A DNA stretch of 64,000 bases. Origin: Ferrovibrio sp. (lineage in GTDB: Bacteria; Pseudomonadota; Alphaproteobacteria; Ferrovibrionales; Ferrovibrionaceae). How positions within the stretch are numbered: position 1 is the first letter of the stretch; every line of letters begins with the position of its first letter. The notes under the pieces are model-generated. The model was not told the origin of the DNA. It saw only the letters and a program-made list of their open reading frames with translations, and ran no database searches. Of the stretch, positions 7,767-16,969 are shown piece by piece. The stretch lies in assembly GCF_029255545.1 (NCBI RefSeq), contig NZ_JANLJJ010000015.1, positions 2,615-66,614 of the forward strand, in the 5' to 3' direction. The translations under genes and the position numbers were made by a program.

Positions 7767-9125
7767 TCAGGTATTCATCGAATCGAAGAAATCCGCGTTG
7801 GTGCGGCTGTGCTTGATCTTGTCGAGCAGGAATTCCATTGCGTCCTGGCCGCCCATCGGCATGAGGATGCGGCGCAGCACCCACATCTTGGCCAGCACGC
7901 CCTTGTCGACCAGCAGCTCTTCCTTGCGGGTGCCCGACTTGGTGATGTCGATCGCCGGGAAAGTACGCTTGTCGGAGAGCTTGCGGTCGAGGATGATTTC
8001 CGAATTGCCGGTGCCCTTGAACTCTTCGAAGATCACTTCGTCCATGCGCGAGCCGGTATCGATCAGCGCGGTGGCGATGATGGTGAGCGAGCCGCCCTCC
8101 TCGATATTGCGCGCGGCGCCGAAGAAGCGCTTCGGGCGCTGCAGCGCGTTGGCGTCCACGCCGCCGGTCAGCACCTTGCCCGAGGAGGGCACCACGGTGT
8201 TGTAGGCGCGCGCCAGGCGGGTGATCGAGTCGAGCAGGATGACGACGTCGCGCTTGTGCTCGACCAGGCGCTTGGCCTTCTCGAGCACCATCTCGGTGAC
8301 CTGCACGTGGCGGCTGGCCGGCTCGTCGAAGGTGGAGGAGATTACCTCGCCCTTCACCGTGCGCTGCATGTCGGTGACTTCTTCCGGACGCTCGTCGATC
8401 AAAAGGACGATCAGGTAGACTTCCGGATGGTTGTGGCTGATGGCATGTGCGATGTTCTGCAGCAGCATCGTCTTGCCGGTGCGCGGCGGCGCCACGATCA
8501 GCGAGCGCTGGCCCTTGCCCTGCGGCGAGATCAGGTCGATCACGCGGGCCGAGACGTCACGCTTCGGCGCCGAGGAGATCAGCTTCTCGCGCTTGCCCTC
8601 GCCGCCGCGGCTCTTGATGGTCGGCGTCTTGGCGGCGGCGGCCGGCGCCGGGGCCGGCTCGGCTTCCTCGGCGGCCGGCATTTCCATGCGCAGGCGCTCG
8701 GTCGGATAGAGCGGCGTCAGGTTGTCGAAATGCACCTTGTGCCGGCTCTGCTCGGGGTCTTCGTAATTGATCGTGTTGACCTTGAGCAGGGCGAAGTAAC
8801 GTTCGCCATCCTTCGGCGCGCGGATCGTGCCTTCGATGGTGTCGCCGGTGCGCAGGCCGAAGCGGCGGATCTGGTTCGGGCTGACATAGATGTCGTCGGG
8901 GCCCGGCAGGTAGTTGGCCTGGGCGGAGCGCAGGAAGCCGAAGCCGTCCTGCAGCACTTCCAGCACGCCCTCGCCGGTGATCTCGACTTCCTTCTCGGCC
9001 AGCTGCTTGAGGATCGCGAACATCATGTCCTGCTTGCGCAGGGTGGATGCGTTCTCGATCTGCAGCTCCTCGGCGAAGGCGAGCAGGTCGGTGGGGGATT
9101 TGGTTTTCAGTTCCTGGAGATTCAT
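7767..9125 (-). CDS. rho: Transcription termination factor Rho
   Basis: The RNA-dependent ATPase hexamer that ends transcription. The 452-residue product has the Rho N-terminal helical domain (1-45), the cold-shock-like RNA-binding domain (about 48-125, GFGFLRS) and the RecA-like ATPase with Walker A APPRTGKT (212-219) and Walker [14 protein letters not shown]. It is longer than E. coli Rho (419) because of an Ala/Pro/Glu-rich linker of about 34 extra residues (roughly 150-185) between the RNA-binding and ATPase domains. It has a long 5' leader of about 190 bases, in line with the autoregulation of rho genes. Confidence 0.96.
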   Translation of the reverse strand: MNLQELKTKSPTDLLAFAEELQIENASTLRKQDMMFAILKQLAEKEVEITGEGVLEVLQDGFGFLRSAQANYLPGPDDIYVSPNQIRRFGLRTGDTIEGTIRAPKDGERYFALLKVNTINYEDPEQSRHKVHFDNLTPLYPTERLRMEMPAAEEAEPAPAPAAAAKTPTIKSRGGEGKREKLISSAPKRDVSARVIDLISPQGKGQRSLIVAPPRTGKTMLLQNIAHAISHNHPEVYLIVLLIDERPEEVTDMQRTVKGEVISSTFDEPASRHVQVTEMVLEKAKRLVEHKRDVVILLDSITRLARAYNTVVPSSGKVLTGGVDANALQRPKRFFGAARNIEEGGSLTIIATALIDTGSRMDEVIFEEFKGTGNSEIILDRKLSDKRTFPAIDITKSGTRKEELLVDKGVLAKMWVLRRILMPMGGQDAMEFLLDKIKHSRTNADFFDSMNT

Positions 9126-9324
9126 CGACGGACTCGCGGACTCAGGCTAGAGCGGATGTGTTTGGGAGATTTGGGCGCTGGCTCCAGAGCAGAGCAGCAG
9201 CCAGTGAAGGGGGGTGTTGAGAGCCGCCCGCGCAGATTCCGCATCATGAACTGGAATTCGAAATAGTGCGGAAGGGGTGCCAGAACGGCGCCAGCCCGAA
9301 AGAAGATGGGCCGGTTGCCTAAGC

Positions 9325-9353
9325 GAAATAGCAATGCGCGCCGGGTAAGTCAA
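9325..9353 (-). promoter_or_regulatory. Candidate rho promoter
   Basis: Minus-strand TTGACT (9353-9348) with a 17-bp spacer before TATTTC (9330-9325). It would give a leader of roughly 190 bases before the rho ATG at 9125; the rest of that leader (9126-9324) shows no gene. Confidence 0.5.
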
Positions 9354-9385
9354 GGGCGGGCGGCCACGATTGCAGCCACCCGCCC
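9354..9385. terminator. Intergenic hairpin between hupE-like gene and rho
   Basis: GGGCGGG (9354-9360) pairs with CCCGCCC (9379-9385), with a further GGC/GCC inside. It follows the HupE-like gene on the minus strand and directly abuts the rho promoter; no T-run follows, so terminator function is uncertain. Confidence 0.45.
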
Positions 9386-9428
9386 CATCTTGTCACGATG
9401 ACAAAAATGCGATCAGAACCGACCGGCG

Positions 9429-10040
9429 TCAGGCGGCGAGGTTGAGCACCAGGAAAACCGCGCCGATTACCGCCACGCCGGCGCCGGCGAAGCGGCTGAG
9501 CTGCGGCAGCCTGTCGCTGGCGCTGCGGCCGAGGAAGCGCCAAGCCAGCACCACGCCGGCGGCGATGCCATACTGGATAATCGCAAGCCCGGCGACATAG
9601 GCGCCCAGCGGCGTGGTTTCGGCGCCGACGATGCTCTCGCCGAAGGCATAGCCGTGGAACAGGCCGGCCAGCGCCAGGATGGCGGCGAACAGGCTGTCAT
9701 CGATCCTGCGCGGGATCACCAGCAGGATACCAAGCAGCAGCACCGAACCGGCCACCAGGATTTCGCCGGCCGGCAGGTCAACGCCGTTGAGATGCACCAC
9801 CACGCCGGCCAGCGAGGCCAGCACGAAAGCAAGCGGCAGGACCAGACCGCGGGCACGCGGCGCCGCCAGCAGGCCGGCCGCGAGGATGAAGGCCAGATGA
9901 TCGAGGCCGATCACCGGATGGGCCAGGCCGGAAATCAGGCCGGTGGCCAGCGTGTTTGGGGTTTGACCATCCATCGCGTGATGGGCGAAGGCTGGTGTGG
10001 CGGCAAACAAGGCCGCGATGGCGGCAACAAGACGTAACAT
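9429..10040 (-). CDS. HupE/UreJ-family transporter, probable cobalt importer
   Basis: A 203-residue membrane protein with a cleavable signal (about 1-20, ending PAFA) directly followed by an HHAMDG metal-binding-like N-terminus, then about six membrane helices and the family motif HPVIGLDH near residue 42. HupE/UreJ proteins move nickel or cobalt. A cobalamin riboswitch lies directly upstream, which argues for cobalt for B12 synthesis. The ATG at 10040 has a GGAGG ribosome site; a longer frame upstream is less likely. Confidence 0.85.
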   Translation of the reverse strand: MLRLVAAIAALFAATPAFAHHAMDGQTPNTLATGLISGLAHPVIGLDHLAFILAAGLLAAPRARGLVLPLAFVLASLAGVVVHLNGVDLPAGEILVAGSVLLLGILLVIPRRIDDSLFAAILALAGLFHGYAFGESIVGAETTPLGAYVAGLAIIQYGIAAGVVLAWRFLGRSASDRLPQLSRFAGAGVAVIGAVFLVLNLAA

Positions 10041-10111
10041 AGGCGTACCTCCCGTACAGGAAAGACGATCCACCCTGCATCATTCCCCTCGAAGCAGGGC
10101 AACCGCCCGGT

Positions 10112-10290
10112 CAGATGATGGCAGGTCTCCGGGCTTGCGGGTCGTCGCTTGGCGCCGCCTTCCCAGCCGGTTTCCCGGCCAGTGGCATTCTGGTGCCGCG
10201 CTCGCCGCCTACCGTAGCGGGGGCTGCTGCGGCCTTGGAAGCAAGCTTCCGCACCGCATTCCCTTTTCACCGCCGGCTGGGTGAATCGCC
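10112..10290 (-). ncRNA. Cobalamin (B12) riboswitch
   Basis: On the minus strand the sequence holds the standard B12-element landmarks in order: AAAAGGGAATGCGGTG, GCAGCAGCCCCCGCTAC, GCCACTG, GGGAAGG and GCAAGCCCGGAGACCTGCC (the B12 box). It ends 72 bases before the HupE-like start codon, so adenosylcobalamin should repress that transporter. The exact 5' edge is approximate. Confidence 0.95.
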
Positions 10291-10384
10291 GGCGGACCAT
10301 CGCGACGGAGCTTAAGAGCCCGGCCGGCCTGCGTCAAACCGCCGCCCTTGCCGAAGACCGGCGACAGGGGTAAGCCTTGCAGTC

Positions 10385-10810
10385 ATGAGCATTGCCGCAT
10401 CCCTGTCGCACCCCTCGCGCCGCCATCTGCTGGCGCGCGTTCTGGCGCGCCTGGCCCTGCTGGCAGTGATTTTCCATGCCCTGCTGCCGCTGACCCAGCA
10501 TGCCATCCAGCGCGTGCAGGCCACCAATGGCATCGAACAGGTCGTGTTGTGTTCGGCGCTGGGGTTCCGCACGCTGGCGCTGAAAGACGGCCTGCCGGTT
10601 GACGCCGATCCCGACCAGCCGATGCAGGCAAGCAAGAACTGCCCGGTCTGCCTGGTCACCGCCAATCTGGGCCATGCCATCCTGCCCAGCGCCCTGCCGC
10701 TGCTGCTGCCCGGCCTGGCGATCACCGTCCTTTATGGCGCCGCGCCGGACAGCACGCCGGCCCAGGCCCGTTATCTTCCCGCCCAGGCCCGCGCCCCCCC
10801 GCTTTCGTAA
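10385..10810 (+). CDS. DUF2946-like membrane protein at copper locus
   Basis: A 141-residue protein with a hydrophobic N-terminal segment (about 17-38), a short periplasmic stretch carrying NCPVC (about 85-89) and another hydrophobic segment. This size and the CxxC-type pair fit DUF2946, small proteins usually found next to copper-handling or TonB-receptor genes. It starts a + strand cluster with the DUF1775-PCuAC fusion, a TonB-dependent receptor and TonB. A copper-related role is inferred from neighbours. Confidence 0.7.
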   Translation: MSIAASLSHPSRRHLLARVLARLALLAVIFHALLPLTQHAIQRVQATNGIEQVVLCSALGFRTLALKDGLPVDADPDQPMQASKNCPVCLVTANLGHAILPSALPLLLPGLAITVLYGAAPDSTPAQARYLPAQARAPPLS

Positions 10811-10856
10811 ACCTGAAAACCATCTTTATCTTCAGGATTTACGGGAGGATTTCCCC

Positions 10857-11831
10857 ATGTCGCGTATTTTGTTCATGAGCGCTGCGGCGCTCGCTCTCAG
10901 CCTTTCCGCCCTGCCCGCCACAGCCCACGTGGTCGCCGATCCGGCGCTGGCCGAGCCGGGCAGCTATTTCCGTACCGCCCTGCGCGTGTCCCATGGCTGC
11001 GGCAGCAGCCCGACCACGGCGATCCGCGTCGCCATCCCCGAGGACGTGGTGAGCGTGCGGCCGCAGGCCAAGGCGGGCTGGCAGGTTGCCATCGAAACCC
11101 GCAAGCTGGCCCAGCCGGTCGAGATCGGCCATGGCCAGAAGGCCGACATCCTGGTCAGCGCGGTGAGCTGGAGCGGCGGACGCCTGCCCAACGAGCAGTT
11201 CGACGAGTTCGGCCTGGTGCTGAAACTGCCGAACCAGCCAGGCGCGCAGCTCTGGCTGCCGGTGGTGCAGACCTGCGAGGGCGGCGAAACCCGCTGGGAG
11301 CAGATTCCCGCCGCCGGCCAGTCGGCCCATGACCTGCCGCGTCCGGCCGCGCTGATCCGCGTCGCCGATGCCACCAAGCCGGTCCTGCTTGCGCAGGCCG
11401 GGCATGGCCATGGCATGCCGGCGGCGCCAAAGGCCGGCGACATTGCCATCGAGCAGCCTTTCGCCCGCGCCACGCCGGCGAAGGTGGGCGGCGTGTTCAT
11501 GACGCTGAAGAATGCCGGCGGCACGGCCGACAGGCTGATGAAGGCTGCTTCGCCGGTGGCCGAGAGTGTCGAGCTGCATACCCATGTGAAGGATGGCGAC
11601 GCCATGCGCATGAGGCCGGTGGAGGATATCCCCGTGCCCGCCAAGGGCCAGACCGGCCTGGTGCCCGGCGGCTATCACGTCATGCTGATCGGCCTGAAGC
11701 AGCCGCTGAAGGAAGGCACGCAGTTCCCGCTGACGCTGACCTTCGAAAAGGCTGGCACGGTCACCATCCAGGTTCCGGTCATGAAAGCCGGCAGCATGGG
11801 TGACGCCGGCAACGGCGGCCACAAGCACTAA
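10857..11831 (+). CDS. DUF1775 (YcnI-like) - PCu(A)C fusion, periplasmic copper protein
   Basis: A 324-residue exported protein with two copper-linked domains. After the signal peptide (1-21, ending ATA) the mature chain begins with His (HVVADPALAEPG), the typical start of YcnI/DUF1775 copper-binding domains, which spans about 22-165. After a His/Gly/Met linker comes a PCu(A)C chaperone domain (about 195-315) with its H...M...H.M set (HTHVKDGDAMRM, then GYHVM). The C-terminus is His-rich (GGHKH). The start at 10857 has GGGAGG upstream. It likely delivers or scavenges copper in the periplasm with the downstream receptor. Confidence 0.88.
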   Translation: MSRILFMSAAALALSLSALPATAHVVADPALAEPGSYFRTALRVSHGCGSSPTTAIRVAIPEDVVSVRPQAKAGWQVAIETRKLAQPVEIGHGQKADILVSAVSWSGGRLPNEQFDEFGLVLKLPNQPGAQLWLPVVQTCEGGETRWEQIPAAGQSAHDLPRPAALIRVADATKPVLLAQAGHGHGMPAAPKAGDIAIEQPFARATPAKVGGVFMTLKNAGGTADRLMKAASPVAESVELHTHVKDGDAMRMRPVEDIPVPAKGQTGLVPGGYHVMLIGLKQPLKEGTQFPLTLTFEKAGTVTIQVPVMKAGSMGDAGNGGHKH

Positions 11832-11923
11832 GCCATCCGATCCTGAAGGCGGCCTGCCGCGCAGCCCGAGCTGCGCCACGGGCGGATTCCGCCTGTCACA
11901 CAACTTCATCGAAAGATGCCACC

Positions 11924-14020
11924 ATGCATTGCAATGACGCTGCATTCGTGACCCTGCGCCGCAGGGCCGAGAAACTGCTACCCAAGATCGCGCTGACCCT
12001 GCTGGGTACCAGTGCCGCCCTCGCCCTGCTGGCGCCTGCCGCCAACAGCCAGACCGTCACCTCGCCAATCACCGTGACCGGCAAGGCCGAAGCCGATTCG
12101 ATCACCGTGCCCGACGCGGCAGAAGCCCGCCGGCGCATCGAGAAAACCCCCGGCGGCGTCGATATCGTGCCGGCGGAAGAAATCCGCGACGGCCGCGCCA
12201 CCACGGTGAAGGACGTGCTGGATTACGTGCCGGGCGTGTTCGCCCAGCCGAAATACGGCCAGGAGGATTCGCGGCTTTCCATCCGCGGCTCCGGCCTGTC
12301 GCGCAACTTCCACCTGCGCGGCACCCGCATCCTGCGCGACGGCATTCCGCTCAACGACGCCGACGGCGCCGGCGACACGATGGAGATCGATCCGCTGGCC
12401 CTGGATTACAGCGAGATCTACAAGGGCGCCAATGCCCTGCAATATGGCGCGCTGTCCCTGGGCGGTGCGGTGAACATGGTCAGCCCGACCGGCCGCAGCC
12501 AGCCGGGTTTCCTGCTGCGCCAGGAACTGGGCAGCTTCCAATCGGCGCGCACCCAGCTCGGCGCCGGCGGCGCATCCGGCAATTTCGACTACTACCTGAC
12601 GCCGACCTACAGCCACTCGGAAGGCTACCGCGACCATACGGGGCAGGATTACCTGCGCTTCAACGGCAATGTCGGCTATCGCTTCGGCGATGGCGCCGAG
12701 ACGCGTTTTTTCCTGAGCGCAGCCAACATCAACCAGAAGATCGCCAACAGCGTGACTAAGGCAGAGGCCCTGAGCCAGCCGAAAACCGCCTATGCGACCA
12801 ACGAAAGCAACAACACCAAGCGCAACATCGACTCCATACGCGGCGCCAGCAAGACCACCTTCCTCACCGATACCGGCGAGGTGACGCTGGGACTGTTTGC
12901 CGCCAACAAGCAGTTGTTCCATCCGGTGATGTTCAGCCGCACCTTTGGCCGCGTCATCGACAACAATGAGACCAATGGCGGTGGTTTCGCGCGCTGGACC
13001 GGCGATACGCAACTGGCCGGGCATCGCAATGAATTCACCCTGGGCATCAATTACATGACCGGCCTCAATCATGCGCGGGTCTATGCCAATAGCGGCGGCG
13101 CCAGGGGTGCCTTGGTCAGCGATGCCGACCAGACCTCGAACAACCTCGATGTCTATGGCGAAAACGCCTTCTATGTGATCCCGGAGGTGGCGCTGGTTGG
13201 CGGCCTGCAGGGCAGCCTGGCCAAACGCGAGCAGGACAACAAGTCCGGCACCACGTCGTTCGACCGCGACTACAAAAGCCTGAATCCAAAGCTCGGCGCG
13301 CGCTGGGACCTGGCGCCGCAGACCCAGGCATTTGTCAACTTCAACTGGTCGACCGAGCCGCCGCCCTTCTCGGAACTGGGCTCGGCCACCGGGCTGGACG
13401 CGCAGGAATCGCAGACGCTGGAACTCGGCACCCGTGGCCGGCGCAGCGATTTTGCCTGGGACGCGACGCTCTATCGCGCCCGGCTGCATAACGAGCTGCA
13501 GTTCATACAGCTCAGCGGCGGCCCAACCAACGTCAACATCGACCAGACCATCCACCAGGGCATCGAATTGGGCGGCGACTGGACCTTCGCCCGCAATCTG
13601 GCAGCGAACAACGACAGGATGACGCTGCGGGGCGCCTACACCTTCAGCGACTTCCGCTTCGACGGCGATCCGACCTATGGCAACAACGATATCCCTGGCG
13701 CACCGAAACATTACCTGCGCGCCGAACTGCGTTATGCCCATGCCAGCGGCTGGTATGCCGGACCGAATGTCGAATGGGCGCCGCAGGGTTATTTCGTCGA
13801 CAATGCCAACACGACGAAAACCAGCCCCTATGCCCTGCTGGGCGCCAAGGCGGGTTATGACTTCGGCAACGGCCTCAAGTTGTTCGTCGATGGCCGCAAC
13901 CTGCTCGACAAGACCTATATCTCCAATACCGGCGTCACCACCAACATCGCCAACAATGCCGACCTGTTCAACGCCGGCGACGGCCGCGCGGTGTTTGTCG
14001 GCGCCGAGTTCCGGTGGTAA
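11924..14020 (+). CDS. TonB-dependent outer-membrane receptor, probably for copper
   Basis: A 698-residue outer-membrane receptor: N-terminal signal region, plug domain (about 60-165, with RGSGLSRNFHLRGTRILRDG) and a 22-strand barrel ending in ...VGAEFRW with an aromatic last residue. Its neighbours are DUF2946, the DUF1775-PCuAC fusion and an overlapping tonB, so copper or a copper chelate is the most likely cargo. No siderophore-specific feature was seen. Confidence 0.85.
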   Translation: MHCNDAAFVTLRRRAEKLLPKIALTLLGTSAALALLAPAANSQTVTSPITVTGKAEADSITVPDAAEARRRIEKTPGGVDIVPAEEIRDGRATTVKDVLDYVPGVFAQPKYGQEDSRLSIRGSGLSRNFHLRGTRILRDGIPLNDADGAGDTMEIDPLALDYSEIYKGANALQYGALSLGGAVNMVSPTGRSQPGFLLRQELGSFQSARTQLGAGGASGNFDYYLTPTYSHSEGYRDHTGQDYLRFNGNVGYRFGDGAETRFFLSAANINQKIANSVTKAEALSQPKTAYATNESNNTKRNIDSIRGASKTTFLTDTGEVTLGLFAANKQLFHPVMFSRTFGRVIDNNETNGGGFARWTGDTQLAGHRNEFTLGINYMTGLNHARVYANSGGARGALVSDADQTSNNLDVYGENAFYVIPEVALVGGLQGSLAKREQDNKSGTTSFDRDYKSLNPKLGARWDLAPQTQAFVNFNWSTEPPPFSELGSATGLDAQESQTLELGTRGRRSDFAWDATLYRARLHNELQFIQLSGGPTNVNIDQTIHQGIELGGDWTFARNLAANNDRMTLRGAYTFSDFRFDGDPTYGNNDIPGAPKHYLRAELRYAHASGWYAGPNVEWAPQGYFVDNANTTKTSPYALLGAKAGYDFGNGLKLFVDGRNLLDKTYISNTGVTTNIANNADLFNAGDGRAVFVGAEFRW

Positions 14021-14742
14021 CGGCAACACTCGCACAGCTGCGCGCACCGGGGCGGCCTCAGCCGCCCCGGTCGCTCCCCTGGCATGGCCTCGCGCCGGCT
14101 TTGCTGCTGCATGGCGGCATCGCCTTGATGCTCATGGCGGTAGGGCCTGAGCCACAATCCCAAGCGCCCGTTTTTGAAATCCTGCTGCAACCGGCAGCCT
14201 CGGCATCTGAAATGCCGCCGCCTGAAATGCCGGCATCGGATACGACGCCGGCAGAGGCCGCACCGCCTGAGCTTGCCATCGAAACGCTGCCAGAGATCGT
14301 GCCGCCGCGCCCGCGCACCCGGCCGCAACGGACCACGACGCCGGTGAACGCGGCCGCAGCCCCCGAATCCATTTCCGGCCCGGTGGCGCCGCCGGTCGCC
14401 GCAGTAGCAACCACAACCGCAGTCGCAGCCACGCCGCGCCCGGCCGAATACACGCCGCCGCCCTATGCGCCGGTGCTGCTCGACTGGCTCGGCCGCCATC
14501 GCGACTATCCACGCGCCGCGCGCCTGCGCCGCTGGGAAGGCATGCCGCGCATCGCCATCACGCTCGACAATTCAGGTCGCCTGCTGGCCTTGTCCCTGGC
14601 CGAAAGCAGCGGTTTCGCCCTGCTGGACGAGGCCGCGCTCGACATGGCCCGCCGCGCCGCACCCTTTCCGCCACCCGTGCTGCCGCGCGGCACCGACCGC
14701 GCCACCTATATCGTGCCGGTACAATTCGCCCTGCAGCGCTGA
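14014..14742 (+). CDS. TonB energy transducer
   Basis: A 242-residue TonB-like protein: one membrane segment (about 29-45), a Pro/Ala/Glu-rich periplasmic spacer (about 60-145) and a C-terminal TonB domain with YPRAARLRRWEG and a closing VPVQFALQ strand. The GTG start at 14014 overlaps the receptor stop by 7 bases, so it is probably dedicated to the preceding receptor. It links the inner-membrane ExbBD motor, not encoded here, to the receptor. Confidence 0.88.
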   Translation: MVTATLAQLRAPGRPQPPRSLPWHGLAPALLLHGGIALMLMAVGPEPQSQAPVFEILLQPAASASEMPPPEMPASDTTPAEAAPPELAIETLPEIVPPRPRTRPQRTTTPVNAAAAPESISGPVAPPVAAVATTTAVAATPRPAEYTPPPYAPVLLDWLGRHRDYPRAARLRRWEGMPRIAITLDNSGRLLALSLAESSGFALLDEAALDMARRAAPFPPPVLPRGTDRATYIVPVQFALQR

Positions 14743-14768
14743 TGCGGTTGACCGAAACGGCAAAAAAA

Positions 14769-14790
14769 GGCGGCCATTTGGCCGCCCTTT
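14769..14790. terminator. Bidirectional terminator hairpin
   Basis: GGCGGCC (14769-14775) pairs with GGCCGCC (14780-14786) around ATTT, with A-rich sequence on the left and CTTT on the right, between convergent tonB and the PRC-barrel gene. Confidence 0.75.
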
Positions 14791-14809
14791 CAGGATAGGG
14801 AAGTCGGGA

Positions 14810-15346
14810 TCAGTTCTGATAGACTCCGCTATCGCTGAACACCTTCCCTCGATAGGTCCTATCCGGATATTTGTATTCCGGCATGGATTTGAGCTGGTCC
14901 TTGGTCAGCGTCGTGCGGACCGCGTCGCCGCCATCGGCCACCATGAGCGAGTTCCAGTTCATCTCGACATCGCGCTGACCCAGGCCCAGGAAACCGCCCA
15001 CGCCGACGATGACCGACTGGATCTTGCCGTTCTGGTCGATATAGATCGATTCGACCTCGCCGATGGTTTCGTTGTTGGCGTTCTTCACATCCGCGCCGAG
15101 AAGCTGATCGGCCGGCACGGCGCCAACCGTCGGGGACGAATTCAGGCCGGGCGCGGTGTCCGCCGAAGATGCCGGAGGGGTATTGGGCGACGTTGTGGCA
15201 GGAGACTGGGCCCGCGTGTCCGGAGCCTGCGTACCTGGAGCCTGCGTCTGGGTGTTATCCTTCTTCATGTCGCCAGCAGCCATCGCAGGACCGCCCAGGG
15301 CGACTGCGACAGCCAGGGCTGGGAGCCATATGTAACGATGGTTCAT
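14810..15346 (-). CDS. Exported PRC-barrel domain protein
   Basis: A 178-residue protein with a signal peptide (about 1-22), a low-complexity Thr/Pro/Ala/Gln segment (about 27-75, with repeated TQAPGTQAPDT-like units) and a C-terminal PRC-barrel (about 80-145: LLGADVKNANNETIGEVESIYID, then GGFLGLGQRDVEM). Such exported PRC-barrel proteins are common in Alphaproteobacteria, often stress-linked, with no defined biochemical role. The ATG at 15346 has GAGGTG upstream. Confidence 0.82.
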   Translation of the reverse strand: MNHRYIWLPALAVAVALGGPAMAAGDMKKDNTQTQAPGTQAPDTRAQSPATTSPNTPPASSADTAPGLNSSPTVGAVPADQLLGADVKNANNETIGEVESIYIDQNGKIQSVIVGVGGFLGLGQRDVEMNWNSLMVADGGDAVRTTLTKDQLKSMPEYKYPDRTYRGKVFSDSGVYQN

Positions 15347-15569
15347 TTCACACCTCATACTGTTGTGGATACAGCCCGCGCACGGGTACATACGAAACCC
15401 CTTGGCCCCGGCTTTGTTCCGCCGATTGCGTGCCTTTCAACGCTGGCCTGCACCGGGCCCGATCATTTCGGGAATAACGGGCATCGCGCCGCATTCCGCG
15501 GAAAACGGCGCATGATGTCTTGTTGAAATCCTGCTGGACGCACGCGGCCGCACGACAAATACTACGTTC

Positions 15570-16448
15570 ATGCAGGTGATCCGTCATCGGTCCGAACGCG
15601 GCGCATGGGAAATGGCCTTCGCGCCACCGCACCCACGTCTTGCCGCGCTGGTGGACACCTATATCGGCTATGACGAACGCGACACGGCTTTCACGCGCCG
15701 GCATGAACTGCCCGGCCTCAATGCGGTGATGATCGTCAACCTGGGTGATCCGATCACCATCGTCGACACAGCGGGCTTCGTTGTCCCGGTCGGCACCGGC
15801 TGCGGCTTCGCCGCCGGCCTGAGCGATGCCTATGCCGTATCGGAAACCGGCGGCTGCCAGCGCGGCATCCAGGTGATGTTCACGCCGCAGGGTGCACGGC
15901 GCTTCTTCCGCCTGCCGATGAGCCAACTGACCAATCGCGTCTTCCTGCTGCCCGAGCTGCTGGGCCCGGCGGCAGCGATGCGCCTGATCGAGGGCCTGCA
16001 GGCGGCCAATGACTGGCACGCCTGCTTCGCCCGTCTGGATGCGACCATCGCCGCATGCATCGCAGCGCATGAGGCCGTCGACTTGGCCGGCATCCGCAAT
16101 GCGGGTTGGGCGCTGCGCCAGATCGCGGGGTGCCGTGGCGATGTCTCGATCGCGGCGCTGGCCGAGGCGATGGGCTGCAGCCGCAAGCATCTGGCCGTGT
16201 TGTTCCGTGAGCATGTCGGCCTGACGCCCAGCACGGTGGCCGGCCTGCTGCGCTTCCGCCACGCGCTGGACCTGATCGATGCGGCCCAGATCGATGCAGC
16301 CCCGGCGAAATGGACCGATATCGCGTTGGCCGCCGGCTATTACGACCAGGCGCATTTCAACCGCGATTTCCGCCGCCTGACCGGCCGCACGCCGGGCGAT
16401 TACCTCAGCACCCGGCTGCAGGGCCAGGCCGGCCTGCCGGTCGGCTGA
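15570..16448 (+). CDS. AraC-family transcriptional regulator
   Basis: The 292-residue protein has a C-terminal AraC DNA-binding region (about 190-280): RGDVSIAALAEAMGCSRKHLAVLFREHVG, then DIALAAGYYDQAHFNRDFRRLTGRTPGDY. The N-terminal 160 residues form an unassigned sensor. The next gene, 79 bases downstream, encodes a VOC protein and may be its target. Confidence 0.87.
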   Translation: MQVIRHRSERGAWEMAFAPPHPRLAALVDTYIGYDERDTAFTRRHELPGLNAVMIVNLGDPITIVDTAGFVVPVGTGCGFAAGLSDAYAVSETGGCQRGIQVMFTPQGARRFFRLPMSQLTNRVFLLPELLGPAAAMRLIEGLQAANDWHACFARLDATIAACIAAHEAVDLAGIRNAGWALRQIAGCRGDVSIAALAEAMGCSRKHLAVLFREHVGLTPSTVAGLLRFRHALDLIDAAQIDAAPAKWTDIALAAGYYDQAHFNRDFRRLTGRTPGDYLSTRLQGQAGLPVG

Positions 16449-16527
16449 ACAATCCGGTTACATCTGTACAAGCGCGCCGGCGGGCGGGCCGCTAGCGTGC
16501 CGGCATCCAAAGATCAGGAGCCACGAC

Positions 16528-16941
16528 ATGACCGACACCCGTCCCAGCATCTATCCCGTCCTGCAATACCGCGACGCGCCGGCCGCCATGGCCTGGCTGG
16601 AAAAGGCTTTCGGCTTCCACACCGTGGCCTGCCACAAAAGCCCCGATGGCAAGGTCGCCCATGCCGAGATGCGCTATGGCAATGGCATGGTCATGCTGGG
16701 CAGCGTGCAGAATGAAGGTCCGTTTGCCTTCCGCACGCCGCGCGAGGCCGGCGTGACGACCCAGGGCAGCTATGTCGCCGCTGATGATATCGATGCGCTG
16801 TATGAGCGGGCCCAGGCCGCCGGCGCCGAGATGGTGATGACCATCCGCGACACTGATTACGGCTCACGCGATTTCTCGGTGCGCGACCCGGAGGGCCATC
16901 TATGGAGCTTCGGCAGCTACCGACCCGATTTCGGCGCCTGA
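16528..16941 (+). CDS. VOC (glyoxalase/bleomycin-resistance fold) protein
   Basis: A 137-residue single-domain VOC protein: VLQYRDAPAAMAWLEKAFGF opens the fold, YVAADDIDALYERAQAAGAE marks the second half, and RDPEGHLWSFG is the classic C-terminal strand. The substrate is unknown; the length fits the PhnB-like/glyoxalase-superfamily group. It follows an AraC regulator. Confidence 0.82.
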   Translation: MTDTRPSIYPVLQYRDAPAAMAWLEKAFGFHTVACHKSPDGKVAHAEMRYGNGMVMLGSVQNEGPFAFRTPREAGVTTQGSYVAADDIDALYERAQAAGAEMVMTIRDTDYGSRDFSVRDPEGHLWSFGSYRPDFGA

Positions 16942-16969
16942 CCTCAGCTCCCGGGATCAGTTCCAGGGA

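Noticed and set aside
7728..9266. 512-codon + strand frame opposite rho
   Set aside because: GC-rich third positions keep the antisense frame of rho open; composition (His/Asp/Arg-rich) is typical of a shadow.
11978..14047. 689-codon minus-strand frame opposite the copper-locus receptor
   Set aside because: Antisense shadow; no domain and no ribosome site.
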